Shown here piece after piece: positions 43,596-53,091 of a stretch of DNA of 64,000 bases. The notes under the pieces were generated by a model. That model worked only from the letters and a program-made list of their open reading frames with translations, searched no databases and had not been told where the DNA came from. Position 1 is the stretch's first letter. Each line of letters begins with the position of its first letter. A program made the position numbers and the translations under genes. Source of the DNA: Melioribacteraceae bacterium (GTDB taxonomy: Bacteria > Bacteroidota > Ignavibacteria > Ignavibacteriales > Melioribacteraceae); the NCBI GenBank assembly GCA_022181065.1, contig BQMY01000081.1:1-64000 (forward strand), read 5' to 3'.

Positions 43596-45977
43596 ATGTT
43601 CAGGAGAATTTTATTTTTATTTGCGCTTTTAACGATTACACTCTCTGCACAGCCATTGCAGGGCATAAAGTTTTGTATAGATCCGGGGCATGGTGGTCAT
43701 GATCCGGCAAATGACAGATATATGCCCGCCACAGGATTCTGGGAATCTGAAGGTAACTGGGCAAAAGCAAATTACCTCAAACCAATACTGGAGGATCTGG
43801 GTGCTATAGTTATCATAACTCGCGACGGAAATGATGACAGCGATGATCTTTCTTTAAGTCAGCGCGCCGCGATCGCGAACGCATATGATGTGGATTATTT
43901 CAATTCTATCCATAGCAACGGTTATGACGGAAGCAGTAACTATACTCTTGTTCTATTCAGGGGATATGATAACTCGCCTGTATTTCCTGTTGCGAAAACA
44001 GTGGGCGGGTTTTTGAATAATAAAATTCAGCAGCATAACAGAACCACAAACAAGTATTTGCGAGGTGACTGGTCGTTTTACCCGTCGTGGGGCACTTCAG
44101 GACTGGGAGTTCTGCGACCATTAAGTATGCCCGGAACACTTACCGAAGGTTCGTTTCACGATTATGTCCCTGAATCATGGAGACTAAAAGGTGAAGCGTA
44201 TCTTGAGCATGAAGCAATTGCTATCTCTCGCGGTTTACTTGAATATTTCTCAACCGGAGGTGGTACCGGAAAAGGTTCTATTGCGGGAATCGCGCGCGAT
44301 CCCAATCAGAATGTTTCCTGGTTTTCTCTATCCGGAACAAACGATAACAAACTTCCACTCAATTATTCCTACGCTAATTTAGAGGATAATTCAAGGACGT
44401 TTACGGGAGATGATAAAAATAATGGATTTTTCCTTCTCGATTCTCTTGACCCCGGTCAGTACAAAGTATATATAACTGCGGAAAATTATGAAGTTGATTC
44501 AGCAACTGTTAATGTTACTGAAGACAATACTACCTTTGTTGATAAGTGGCTGAATGAACAACCGAATTTTAACCCTCCCGTTGTACTGGATAATTACCCG
44601 GCGGATGGTACCGAAGAAGTAAGTCTTGCAACATATATATCAATCGATTTTGATATATCAATGGATAAAGCTTCTGTTATTAATGCGTTGTCGATAAGCG
44701 GTTCACCTTCATATAGTTACTCATGGACTGAGAATGACAAAAAATTGACGATTATTCCGGATGACAATCTTTCTTCAGGTACAACCTATAATGTGACGGT
44801 TTCAACAGACGCAAATACAAAATTTGATGTTGCCATATCAGAACCGTTCGCTTTCGAGTTCTCAACGAGGAGCAAACTAAATCTGGTCTCACATTATCCG
44901 GCGGCTGATGAAGTTGATGTAAGTAATAGCGTGGAAATAAGACTTAATTTCGACGCTCCGATATCATCATCAACACTTTCCGGTAATATCGGGCTTTATG
45001 ACGCAGATGATAATGTAGTTTCTGTCGTTGTTAAGCTGTTTATGTTTGAAGATGGTAAAATATATTTTGAACCACGCAATCCGCTACCCGCAAACACAGA
45101 TTATTATGTTCGTTTGAAATCGGGGATTGGCGATACAGAAGGTTTATTCCTCGGTGAAGATTATGAAATAAAATTCACATCAGGAGATTGGGGAGTTCAG
45201 CCAGGCGGGACCTTGATAGATTTTGAAAATGTCGATACATGGTGGGACCCTGAACAGTCAGGCAGTACAACCGGAACATCGGGTGAAGAAACCACATTTG
45301 CCGCTTCTACTGAAAAGCCATATTCGGGTGACAGATCAGGTAAACTTACATACGTATTTACCGAAGAATCCGGTGGATTATGCCGGGTTTACAATAGCGC
45401 GAAACCTTCTATCGGCAATGGTGATGATAAATATTTCGGCACATGGATTTTTGGTGATAACAGCAAGAATATTCTTGAGTACTGGTTTTACGAAAATCAG
45501 TCACAAAATGTGATCAAATATATTGATACTCTCAACTGGACAGGCTGGAAATTTAAGTCGATCGTTAAAAATGAAATTTCAACATCCGGCGATATTTTAT
45601 TTCACAGTTTTGTGATTCGTCAGACACCCGAAGGAACGAAATCGAGTGTGCTTTATTTTGACGAAGCATTGTTAGAGGGATTAGTTGGTGTTGAAAGCGA
45701 AACTGAAATTCCGGAAGAATTTGAATTGAGTCAAAACTACCCGAATCCATTCAATCCATCTACAACTATTTCTTTTTCACTTCCCGAGAATGGAGATGTG
45801 AACCTTTCCATCTTCAATGTTCTTGGTGAAAAGGTGGCGGAAATAAACAAATCCGCAATGACCGCAGGTAAACATCAGATAAACTGGAACGCCTCAGGAT
45901 TCACATCGGGCATCTATATTTACCGATTAACATCAGGCGAATTTGTGCAATCCAGGAAGATGATACTTCTCAAATAA
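43596..45977 (+). CDS. N-acetylmuramoyl-L-alanine amidase with Ig-like domains and T9SS C-terminus
   Basis: 793 residues. After a signal peptide (1-18) comes an Amidase_3 catalytic domain (22-220) with the zinc ligands in DPGHGGHDP, ESEGN and NSIHSNG and a further Glu in LTEGSFHDY. It hydrolyses the bond between muramic acid and the peptide. Beta domains follow: one carboxypeptidase-regulatory-like, then two Big_5-type Ig domains (LDNYPADGTEEVSL, VSHYPAADEVDVS), then a jelly-roll-like region. It ends in a T9SS sorting domain (QNYPNPFNPSTTISFSLPEN to KMILLK). Surface amidase activity suggests use in cell-wall turnover or attack on other bacteria. Confidence 0.88.
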   Translation: MFRRILFLFALLTITLSAQPLQGIKFCIDPGHGGHDPANDRYMPATGFWESEGNWAKANYLKPILEDLGAIVIITRDGNDDSDDLSLSQRAAIANAYDVDYFNSIHSNGYDGSSNYTLVLFRGYDNSPVFPVAKTVGGFLNNKIQQHNRTTNKYLRGDWSFYPSWGTSGLGVLRPLSMPGTLTEGSFHDYVPESWRLKGEAYLEHEAIAISRGLLEYFSTGGGTGKGSIAGIARDPNQNVSWFSLSGTNDNKLPLNYSYANLEDNSRTFTGDDKNNGFFLLDSLDPGQYKVYITAENYEVDSATVNVTEDNTTFVDKWLNEQPNFNPPVVLDNYPADGTEEVSLATYISIDFDISMDKASVINALSISGSPSYSYSWTENDKKLTIIPDDNLSSGTTYNVTVSTDANTKFDVAISEPFAFEFSTRSKLNLVSHYPAADEVDVSNSVEIRLNFDAPISSSTLSGNIGLYDADDNVVSVVVKLFMFEDGKIYFEPRNPLPANTDYYVRLKSGIGDTEGLFLGEDYEIKFTSGDWGVQPGGTLIDFENVDTWWDPEQSGSTTGTSGEETTFAASTEKPYSGDRSGKLTYVFTEESGGLCRVYNSAKPSIGNGDDKYFGTWIFGDNSKNILEYWFYENQSQNVIKYIDTLNWTGWKFKSIVKNEISTSGDILFHSFVIRQTPEGTKSSVLYFDEALLEGLVGVESETEIPEEFELSQNYPNPFNPSTTISFSLPENGDVNLSIFNVLGEKVAEINKSAMTAGKHQINWNASGFTSGIYIYRLTSGEFVQSRKMILLK

Positions 45978-45983
45978 TTTTTT

Positions 45984-46018
45984 ACTCCGGGAGTTTAAGG
46001 CTTCCGGAGTTTGTTTTA
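45984..46018 (+). terminator. Terminator after the amidase gene
   Basis: ACTCCGGGAG (45984-45993) pairs with CTTCCGGAGT (46001-46010), including G-U pairs, around a seven-base loop. A T-rich tract follows. Confidence 0.8.
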
Positions 46019-46177
46019 ATTATCCCACATCATCAAAATAAGTCTGACCTACGTCGAGCAAAACATACCTTTTATCGAAATTCAGCTTAATATACTTTGA
46101 AAAAAACAATTTTAATGCTAAATTATTTTGTGGAAGAATTCAGAGTGAAAAAATTATAACAACATCAGGAGGATTAT

Positions 46178-46708
46178 ATGGCACGACGCGGTGGTGGTAA
46201 GTTAGCAGGATTTCTATTTATGCTGTTGGTCGGTATTTTGATTGGGTATCTTACAATGACTTTTATTAACATTGAAAGTGGTCCCGGTAAGAAAAAATTT
46301 GATATGGCTTCACTTTATGGTACAATGATCGACGAGTATGATTCTAGCAACTTTGCTCTGCTTGATGAGTACAAGTTCAGTTTTGATGATTTTAAAGGTA
46401 CAATTATAACAAAAGGCTCAAATAATATTCTTGCTGCTGAAATAAATATTGAATCAGCTGGTGAGATTAGCAGTTCGCTGGAATTTGATCCATCTGTCTT
46501 TTCTTTTGTTGGTGCGGCTCACTTGAATGAGAATTTTGAGAGCGAAATGAATTTTAAGGATAATATTGCTGAAATCAGCAACGTTGGTGAAAATAGTTAT
46601 CTGGTTATCGTGAGAGGAAAAGATATCGATTTCCAACCGGTGAAATTCAAGATATTTAAAGATGGAAACCTGTTGGTAGATGATGAAGTTAAAACTGTAA
46701 AACAATAA
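46178..46708 (+). CDS. Membrane-anchored protein of unknown function
   Basis: 176 residues. Residues 8-29 form a signal anchor with Arg and Lys before it. The remainder is beta-rich with no family I recognise. A strong AGGAGG ribosome site precedes the ATG and a terminator follows at 46736, so it is an independent transcription unit. Confidence 0.7.
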   Translation: MARRGGGKLAGFLFMLLVGILIGYLTMTFINIESGPGKKKFDMASLYGTMIDEYDSSNFALLDEYKFSFDDFKGTIITKGSNNILAAEINIESAGEISSSLEFDPSVFSFVGAAHLNENFESEMNFKDNIAEISNVGENSYLVIVRGKDIDFQPVKFKIFKDGNLLVDDEVKTVKQ

Positions 46709-46735
46709 AACTCTATTTCCTGATGTGATTTTACA

Positions 46736-46766
46736 GGGGATTTCCAATCAGGGAATCCCCTTTTTT
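46736..46766 (+). terminator. Terminator after the anchored protein gene
   Basis: GGGGATTTCC (46736-46745) pairs with GGGAATCCCC (46751-46760), with one G-U pair, around a five-base loop, followed by TTTTTT. It also sits at the 3' end of the converging ABM gene. Confidence 0.88.
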
Positions 46767-47079
46767 AATATTTTACATCGTGAAGATAATCCGACAGAAC
46801 ATCCAGTTCATGCAGTATTTTGATTGATTCCATTGTTTTTTTCATCTTTTCGGAAGCATCGACAAACGATTGATTGCTGAATCGGGTTTCTTTTTGCCAT
46901 ACATTTCTATCAGGCCATTGGGCGTACGCAATAAATTTGCCGGCAGTTTCAGTGCTGTGCAGCCTAGAGCCAAGGCTTCCCATTTCGGTATAAATACCTC
47001 TCGTAACTTCATACCAGGCATCAATAAATTCGTTTTCAAGTCCGGGTTTTGCCTTAAACTCATATATAACAACAAACAT
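46765..47079 (-). CDS. ABM-type (antibiotic biosynthesis monooxygenase fold) protein
   Basis: 104 residues. FVVIYEFKAKPGLENEFIDAW is the ferredoxin-like opening of ABM/dimeric alpha-beta barrel proteins, with AYAQWPDRNVWQKE later. Members range from monooxygenases to heme-handling or quinone proteins; none is specified by residues I can see. It lies 13 bases downstream of the second NhaC gene on the same strand, which suggests co-transcription. Confidence 0.78.
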   Translation of the reverse strand: MFVVIYEFKAKPGLENEFIDAWYEVTRGIYTEMGSLGSRLHSTETAGKFIAYAQWPDRNVWQKETRFSNQSFVDASEKMKKTMESIKILHELDVLSDYLHDVKY

Positions 47080-47092
47080 TTCCGTAACTCCC

Positions 47093-48580
47093 TTAGTGAA
47101 TCAAAATACCTAAAATGAGATATAGCACCGCGGTAGTAGTTCCACCCAAAATAGCATACGGGAACTGCGTTTTCACATGGTCAATGTGATCACTCGCGGA
47201 CGCCATTGATGAGATAATTGTAGTATCGGAAATAGGGGAGCAATGGTCTCCGAAGACTCCACCACCAAGCGCGGCGGCTATTGTCAGATAGATGTTTGCT
47301 CCGAGCGTCTGCGCCATTGGAACACCAATAGCGATCATAATCGCGAAAGTTCCCCAGGAGGTTCCGGTAGAGAATGCAATAAAACAAGCTACAAGAAATA
47401 TAATCACAGGTACAAAATCGGGGGCGAGCCATGCCTTTGAAACTTCGGCGGCATAAACTCCTGTACCGAGCTCCCGACAAACCGCGCCAATTGCAAAAGC
47501 CAGCATCATCAAAAGTGCGAGTGGTATTAGTCCGCTAATACCTTTGAATATCAAATCTATAACTTCCTTGAACGTAAATATTTTCTGACCGGTGTATAAA
47601 AAACTTCCTACAATAATTGCTGTTAGCACTGAGTAGAGAACAGAGGTAGAGCCTGAACCTTCGCCAATAGCCTTAAATAGTTGAGTGCCAAATCCAAAAG
47701 ATTCGATATTTTCGACGTTACTCCATCCGGTGAAGATCAACATAAGCGGCATCATGAAAACCATAACACCAATAGGAACGATCATATTATACGCCTTCGG
47801 AACCACACCTTTTTTCTTCTCCATTGATATAACATCAGATGAAATAAGAGGCTGTGCGCCATCCCGTATAACTTTTCCGGTTTCTCTTGCGCGAATTTCC
47901 GCTTTTTTCATCGGACCAAAATCTTTTCTGGATAGTATAATGAAGAGAACTGTAGCCATGGCGATCATCGGATAAAAATTATACGGAAACGCGCCAATCA
48001 GTATTGAAAAAGGATTATCAAAACCCTGTGCGGCGATCAGCCCCATGATGTAAGCACCCCATGCGTTTAGCGGAATAAGAATGCAAGTTGGCGCTGAAAT
48101 AGAATCCGCTATATAAGCCAGTTTTTCACGGGGAATCTTCATTTTATCGAAAATAGGTCGGAAAATTGAGCCAACTGTAAGTACATTTATACTCGATTCA
48201 ACAAAAATAAGGGTACCTGTTATCCATGCAAGTAGCTGAACTATAACTCTGCTATTCCCAATTTTTTTACTCTCAAGATAATCGAGGAGGCGGTTGATTA
48301 CTTTTATAAAGCCATTCACACCACCCGAACGCTGGATAAAAGCGATCAGCGCTCCAATCAGGGAACTGAACATTATTGTTCGCGTATTCCCGCTGTCTTT
48401 GAATACATCGACCAGTGCCTGAATTGTTGAAGTTGTACCATTCAGCAAATCCCAGTCGGAAATAACAATCCATCCGAGCCATATACCGAATAAAAGTGAT
48501 ACAAATACCTGTCTGGTTTTAATAGCGAGAATAATAGCGATCAGGGGAGGGAATAGAGATAATACACCGTAATGATCCAT
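47093..48580 (-). CDS. NhaC-type Na+/H+ antiporter (second copy)
   Basis: 495 residues, with the membrane core only. Family segments are SLFPPLIAIILAIKTRQ, ITGTLIFVESSINVLTVG, STGTSWGTFAIMIAIG and GVFGDHCSPISDTTIISS. The last nearly matches the first copy. It has no exported extra domain. A divergent partner, the M14 peptidase, begins 121 bases away. Confidence 0.92.
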   Translation of the reverse strand: MDHYGVLSLFPPLIAIILAIKTRQVFVSLLFGIWLGWIVISDWDLLNGTTSTIQALVDVFKDSGNTRTIMFSSLIGALIAFIQRSGGVNGFIKVINRLLDYLESKKIGNSRVIVQLLAWITGTLIFVESSINVLTVGSIFRPIFDKMKIPREKLAYIADSISAPTCILIPLNAWGAYIMGLIAAQGFDNPFSILIGAFPYNFYPMIAMATVLFIILSRKDFGPMKKAEIRARETGKVIRDGAQPLISSDVISMEKKKGVVPKAYNMIVPIGVMVFMMPLMLIFTGWSNVENIESFGFGTQLFKAIGEGSGSTSVLYSVLTAIIVGSFLYTGQKIFTFKEVIDLIFKGISGLIPLALLMMLAFAIGAVCRELGTGVYAAEVSKAWLAPDFVPVIIFLVACFIAFSTGTSWGTFAIMIAIGVPMAQTLGANIYLTIAAALGGGVFGDHCSPISDTTIISSMASASDHIDHVKTQFPYAILGGTTTAVLYLILGILIH

Positions 48581-48701
48581 ACAACAGCCCTTAAAGCAGA
48601 TTAGAGATAACTTTGTATTAAAATAAATTATTATGTTTGTATTATCAAATTTATTGTGGATTTTAATTATTTTATTGTAATATCCTTACCGGAGCAAATC
48701 T

Positions 48702-50447
48702 ATGCGTACTTTTTTGTTTTTGATAATAATTATCGCTTCATCTGTTATGGCTCAAAATAAAGAAGATTTTATAACTTTTTTTGAAGCAAGCAACTATTTG
48801 GAATCACCAGATTATGAACAAAGTATAAAATATCTTAATAAACTCGCTGAGGCTTCACCTTTTCTCGAAACTTTTGTGGCAGGCAAAACTCCGCAGGGGC
48901 GAGATTTCTACTGGGCAGTTGTTTCAGAAGAGAAATTATTTACACCTGAAGAAATATCAAAATCTGAAAAACCGCTTATCTTCATTGAAAATGGTATTCA
49001 CTCCGGTGAGATTGAGGGAAAAGACGCTTGTTTTCTCCTCCTTCGCGAGATGCTGATCACGGGCGAAAAAGCAGATTTACTATCAGATTTTAATTTTGTG
49101 ATTATCCCGATATTTAACATTGACGGACATGAACGAAGGAGTCCGTACGGACGTATAAATCAAAATGGTCCCACCGAAATGGGATGGCGTACCACCGCAC
49201 AGAATTATAATCTGAATCGGGATTTCCTCAAGGCTGACGCGCCCGAGATGAGAATGCTCCTGAATATATTTACCGATTATAACCCCGATTTTTTCATCGA
49301 CACGCATACAACCAATGGTTCAGATTATCAGTACACAGTTACCTACGCGGTTGAGAAATATGAGAATGTTCCTCCTTCAATTCGTGGGTGGATCAATAAA
49401 ACTTACATCCCGGAACTTGAAAAAAGAGTTGAAGAACGTGGATATTTTATAGGTCCTTATATCGGGTTTGTGGAAAGAGACATGAACAAAGGGGCATACG
49501 ACTGGTCGGCATTACCACGACTCTCAGAAGGTTACACCGCAATACGAAATCGTGCCGGTCTGCTAATCGAAACTCACATGCTCAAACCATACAAGGAGAG
49601 AGTATTCTCAACGAAAGAGGTAATAGAAACAACTCTTGAACTGGTGAGCGAAATCCCCGGTGGAATCAAAAATATGAATAAGGCGGCAGATGATTTTGTA
49701 CTTGAGGAATATTTTAACAAACGCTCACCATTTCCGCTGACGTTAAAACGGACTGAAAAGACCGGTACCTTAATCTATAAAGGTATAAAGTATGATAATT
49801 ATTACAGTGAAATAACAGGCGATTCTATCAAACATTATAATGGAATTCCTTTTAATAAGGAACTGAAATTTTATAACGATATGATCGGTGATGTGTATGT
49901 TACTGCTCCGGAAGCTTATTATCTCCCGGCACAGTTTGATTATCTGCTCGACAGGATAGAATCGCATGGTGTAAAAGTAGAGCGTCTGGAAAAAGATATG
50001 GTCGCTAAAACAGAAACTTATAAATTCCAGGATGTTACTTTCGCTAAAACTCCTTACGAAAGTCACATAAGACCCAATTATAAATATGATATAATTGAGG
50101 GTGAAGAAACGTTAAAAGCGGGTGGACTGCTGATTTCATGTAATCAGAAAACATTGCCCGTAATACTTCACATGTTTGAACCTGATGGACCTGACTCATT
50201 CGTGCAATGGGGTATGTTTAACATGATCTTCGAGCGTAAGGAGTATTTCGAGTTTTACTCCATGGAGCCCATTGCAGCCAGAATGTACCAGGAAGATGCG
50301 CAGCTAAAAGCGGAGTTTGATGAAAAAGTAAAATCTGACTCGGCGTTTGCTGCGAGTCCGTATGACAGACTCAATTTCTTTTACAAACGCTCAAAGTATT
50401 ATGATCAGGCGCATAATGTATATCCTGTAAAAAGGGTAGTGAAATAA
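48702..50447 (+). CDS. M14-family zinc carboxypeptidase, secreted
   Basis: 581 residues with a signal peptide (1-17, MAQNK). The zinc site H-x-x-E is in ENGIHSGEIEGKDA, the third His in DTHTTNGSDY, and a conserved Asn-Arg in YNLNRDFLKAD. The catalytic Glu probably lies in LLIETHMLKPYKERV. This predicts a metallocarboxypeptidase of the M14 group seen in many Bacteroidota. It has no T9SS tail, so it may be periplasmic or membrane-attached. CCGGAG precedes the ATG. Confidence 0.9.
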   Translation: MRTFLFLIIIIASSVMAQNKEDFITFFEASNYLESPDYEQSIKYLNKLAEASPFLETFVAGKTPQGRDFYWAVVSEEKLFTPEEISKSEKPLIFIENGIHSGEIEGKDACFLLLREMLITGEKADLLSDFNFVIIPIFNIDGHERRSPYGRINQNGPTEMGWRTTAQNYNLNRDFLKADAPEMRMLLNIFTDYNPDFFIDTHTTNGSDYQYTVTYAVEKYENVPPSIRGWINKTYIPELEKRVEERGYFIGPYIGFVERDMNKGAYDWSALPRLSEGYTAIRNRAGLLIETHMLKPYKERVFSTKEVIETTLELVSEIPGGIKNMNKAADDFVLEEYFNKRSPFPLTLKRTEKTGTLIYKGIKYDNYYSEITGDSIKHYNGIPFNKELKFYNDMIGDVYVTAPEAYYLPAQFDYLLDRIESHGVKVERLEKDMVAKTETYKFQDVTFAKTPYESHIRPNYKYDIIEGEETLKAGGLLISCNQKTLPVILHMFEPDGPDSFVQWGMFNMIFERKEYFEFYSMEPIAARMYQEDAQLKAEFDEKVKSDSAFAASPYDRLNFFYKRSKYYDQAHNVYPVKRVVK

Positions 50448-50453
50448 AGGAGG
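50447..50453 (+). promoter_or_regulatory. Orphan Shine-Dalgarno followed by an ATT-led frame
   Basis: AAGGAGG lies five bases before ATT at 50459, which opens a 31-codon frame ending with TGA at 50552. TTG at 50460 would give only 11 codons. No ATG lies in range. Confidence 0.35.
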
Positions 50454-50763
50454 AAACAATTGGTGATTTTTTCATTCTTGAGTTATCAGCAATAGATTTG
50501 CATCACGTAATTGAAGAGGCAGATTGTTATAAGTTGCTATCAGAATATCATTGAAGTATTCTTTTTTTCCGAGGTAATAAAATGCTGCTTTTAAAATAGC
50601 CAACTGTTTTGCGGGTATCCTCAAATAATTATATCTTAATCTGAAATATTTGGATATTCCTGCCATAATCTTTACTTTTATAAAAGACACACAATCTTGT
50701 GTATTCGTGACTGAACTTATTCAAAATCTAAAATGTTTTAAGTAAAAAATAAATGGGTACACC
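50448..50763. other. Intergenic region between the M14 and egtB genes
   Basis: 316 bases without a firm gene. It holds a perfect but orphan ribosome site (50447-50453) and a possible minus-strand ORF (50472-50690). The stretch just before egtB is AT-rich and should contain its promoter. Confidence 0.5.
50472..50690 (-). CDS. Possible small protein of unknown function
   Basis: 72 residues if started at GTG 50690, or 64 from ATG 50666. Residues in the middle (RIPAKQLAILKAAFYYLGKK) look like an amphipathic helix, and the composition is protein-like. No strong ribosome site precedes either start. It overlaps the orphan-SD frame on the other strand. It may equally be non-coding. Confidence 0.3.
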   Translation of the reverse strand: MSFIKVKIMAGISKYFRLRYNYLRIPAKQLAILKAAFYYLGKKEYFNDILIATYNNLPLQLRDANLLLITQE

Positions 50764-52077
50764 ATGTCTGTAATTAAACAATCAGACTCAAAATTATATG
50801 TAATTCAAAAAAATAATGGTTCATTAAGAGATATTCTCAAAGACATGTATGTGCATGTAAGAGCTTTTTCAGAGAAAATCGCCGAACCCCTGGAACCAGA
50901 AGATTTTGTGGTTCAGTCTATGCCGGATGTTTCACCGGCAAAATGGCATCTGGCGCATACAAGCTGGTTTTTCGAGACTTTCATCCTTGCGGAAAATGAC
51001 AAAAATTACAAACCTTTTGATGAAAAATTCAGTTTCCTGTTTAATTCGTACTATGTGCAGGTGGGGGACAGATGGTTCAGACCCAATCGTGGTTTACTCT
51101 CTCGCCCCACGGTAAAGGAAGTTTTTGAATACCGCCGCTTCGTTGATGAACAAATGGCTAACTTTTTTGAGATAGCGAATGATGAGACAATTGAAAAATT
51201 CAGGGTTCCGCTCGAGATCGGGTTCAACCATGAGCAGCAGCATCAGGAACTGATGATCACAGATATCAAGCACGTATTTTCTATAAATCCGCTATATCCT
51301 GTTTACAAGTCATTTGAGGATGATATATCCCGCGATTTACCAAAGCAGAATTGGGTGCCATTGGATGAAGGAGTTTATGAATTCGGGCAAAGAGGGGATT
51401 CTTTCTTCTATGATAATGAAAAACCAGTCCACAAACAGTTTATTCACGGATTTGCTGTTTCATCTCTCCCTGTTACAAACGGTGAATATCTGGCTTTTAT
51501 GAACGATGACGGCTATACAAGAACCGAATTGTGGCTCAGTAATGGTATTGCAGCTGTTGAAGAAAATGGCTGGAATGCTCCCCTTTACTGGCATAAAATA
51601 GATGGTGAATGGTATTCCTACACACTTGGCGGATTAAAAAAAATCAATCCCAATGAGCCTGTAACACACATAAGTTATTATGAAGCTGATGCTTACGCGA
51701 GATGGGCTGACGCAAGATTGCTTTCAGAGTTTGAGTGGGAACTGGTGAGTAAAAATTTTGAGATAGAAGGTAATTTTGTCGATAACGAACGTTTTCACGT
51801 ATTACCGTTAACGAAAGATGAAAATAAATCAGTCAGCCGGTTGTTTGGTGATACGTGGGAATGGACAAAAAGCGATTACGCCGCGTATCCCGGATACAGA
51901 ATTCCACCCGGAGCTATTGGCGAATATAATGGTAAATTTATGTCGGGGCAGTATGTTCTGAGGGGTGGTTCCTGCGCTACATCGGCTGATCACATCAGGC
52001 GCACATATAGAAATTTCTTTGCGCCGGCTTCAAGATGGCAGTTTTCGGGAATAAGACTCGCAAAAGATTTGAGGTAA
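50764..52077 (+). CDS. egtB: Ergothioneine biosynthesis protein EgtB
   Basis: 437 residues. EgtB is a non-heme iron sulfoxide synthase acting on hercynine. The N-terminal DinB_2-type domain has AKWHLAHTSWFFE, which supplies one iron His, and GFNHEQQHQELMITDIKH, which supplies the others. The C-terminal FGE/sulfatase-modifying domain has FGDTWEWTKSDYAAYPGY, VLRGGSCAT and RRTYRNFFAPASRWQFSGIR. egtD begins two bases after the stop. No egtA, egtC or egtE is present, so the thiol donor and the final lyase step must come from elsewhere. Confidence 0.93.
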   Translation: MSVIKQSDSKLYVIQKNNGSLRDILKDMYVHVRAFSEKIAEPLEPEDFVVQSMPDVSPAKWHLAHTSWFFETFILAENDKNYKPFDEKFSFLFNSYYVQVGDRWFRPNRGLLSRPTVKEVFEYRRFVDEQMANFFEIANDETIEKFRVPLEIGFNHEQQHQELMITDIKHVFSINPLYPVYKSFEDDISRDLPKQNWVPLDEGVYEFGQRGDSFFYDNEKPVHKQFIHGFAVSSLPVTNGEYLAFMNDDGYTRTELWLSNGIAAVEENGWNAPLYWHKIDGEWYSYTLGGLKKINPNEPVTHISYYEADAYARWADARLLSEFEWELVSKNFEIEGNFVDNERFHVLPLTKDENKSVSRLFGDTWEWTKSDYAAYPGYRIPPGAIGEYNGKFMSGQYVLRGGSCATSADHIRRTYRNFFAPASRWQFSGIRLAKDLR

Positions 52078-52079
52078 CC

Positions 52080-53024
52080 ATGCAGGATTTAATGACAAAA
52101 TTAATCGATGTTGTTCTTGAAGAGATTGTTGATGGATTATCACACCGGCAAAAACAACTCCCGAGTAAATTATTCTACGATGAAAAAGGCTCGGCGTTAT
52201 TCGACAAAATTTGCAGACTTGAGGAATATTATCCAACCCGTACCGAGTTGATGCTGATGAAAGATAACATCACAGATATAATCAATTCACTCGGTGAAAA
52301 TATTCATTTTGTTGAATTCGGCAGCGGAAGCAGTTTAAAAACTCGTCTGCTATTGAGTAATATGGAGAAGATTTCCACTTATGTTCCGATAGATATTAGT
52401 GAAGAACACCTGTTTAAAACTGTCGAATCGCTTAATCAACGGTATCCCGACCTGAAAATAGTTCCGGTTGCCGCCGATTATACAAAACCGTTCAGTCTGC
52501 CCGATGAAATCAGGGACGAAAAAAATATAATCGCGTATTTCCCGGGATCAACTATCGGTAATTTTACAAAAGTTCAGGCGCAAAAATTTATTGAAGGTGT
52601 AGCTTCCGTTACAGGTAAGGAAGGAGGATTTCTTCTCGGTGCCGATATGCAGAAGGATACAGGGGTTCTCGAGGCGGCTTATAATGACAGCAAAGGCATT
52701 ACAGCCGAGTTTAATCTTAATATTCTCGAGCATCTAAACCGCGAATTCAATTTTAATTTTAACAGATCAAAATTCAGGCATAAAGCTGTTTATAACAAAA
52801 TTGAGGGAAGAATTGAGATGTATTTGATCAGCCTCGAGGAACAGGAGGTGTTTTCGGGTGATTTCAAGTTTTCATTCGGGGAGGATGAAAAAATCCTGAC
52901 AGAGTATTCTCATAAATATACACCCGGGCTGGTTGCTGATCTTGTGAGTGATCATTTTGTTATTCAAAAGTACTGGACAGATTCAAACAACTATTTCGCG
53001 CTCTTTTTCCTGAAGCCGATTTGA
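52080..53024 (+). CDS. egtD: L-histidine N(alpha)-methyltransferase EgtD
   Basis: 314 residues from the ATG at 52080; an upstream TTG at 52035 lies inside egtB. EgtD trimethylates histidine to hercynine. Conserved parts are QLPSKLFYDEKGSALFDKI, CRLEEYYPTRTE, FVEFGSGSSLKT (SAM site), YVPIDISEEHL, FPGSTIGNF and GGFLLGADM. It is coupled to egtB. Confidence 0.94.
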   Translation: MQDLMTKLIDVVLEEIVDGLSHRQKQLPSKLFYDEKGSALFDKICRLEEYYPTRTELMLMKDNITDIINSLGENIHFVEFGSGSSLKTRLLLSNMEKISTYVPIDISEEHLFKTVESLNQRYPDLKIVPVAADYTKPFSLPDEIRDEKNIIAYFPGSTIGNFTKVQAQKFIEGVASVTGKEGGFLLGADMQKDTGVLEAAYNDSKGITAEFNLNILEHLNREFNFNFNRSKFRHKAVYNKIEGRIEMYLISLEEQEVFSGDFKFSFGEDEKILTEYSHKYTPGLVADLVSDHFVIQKYWTDSNNYFALFFLKPI

Positions 53025-53091
53025 CTTTATTTTATTATATTATAAAAGATTGAATGTAAGTTTTTGTCTTAAGCTATAATACGGATTGATA

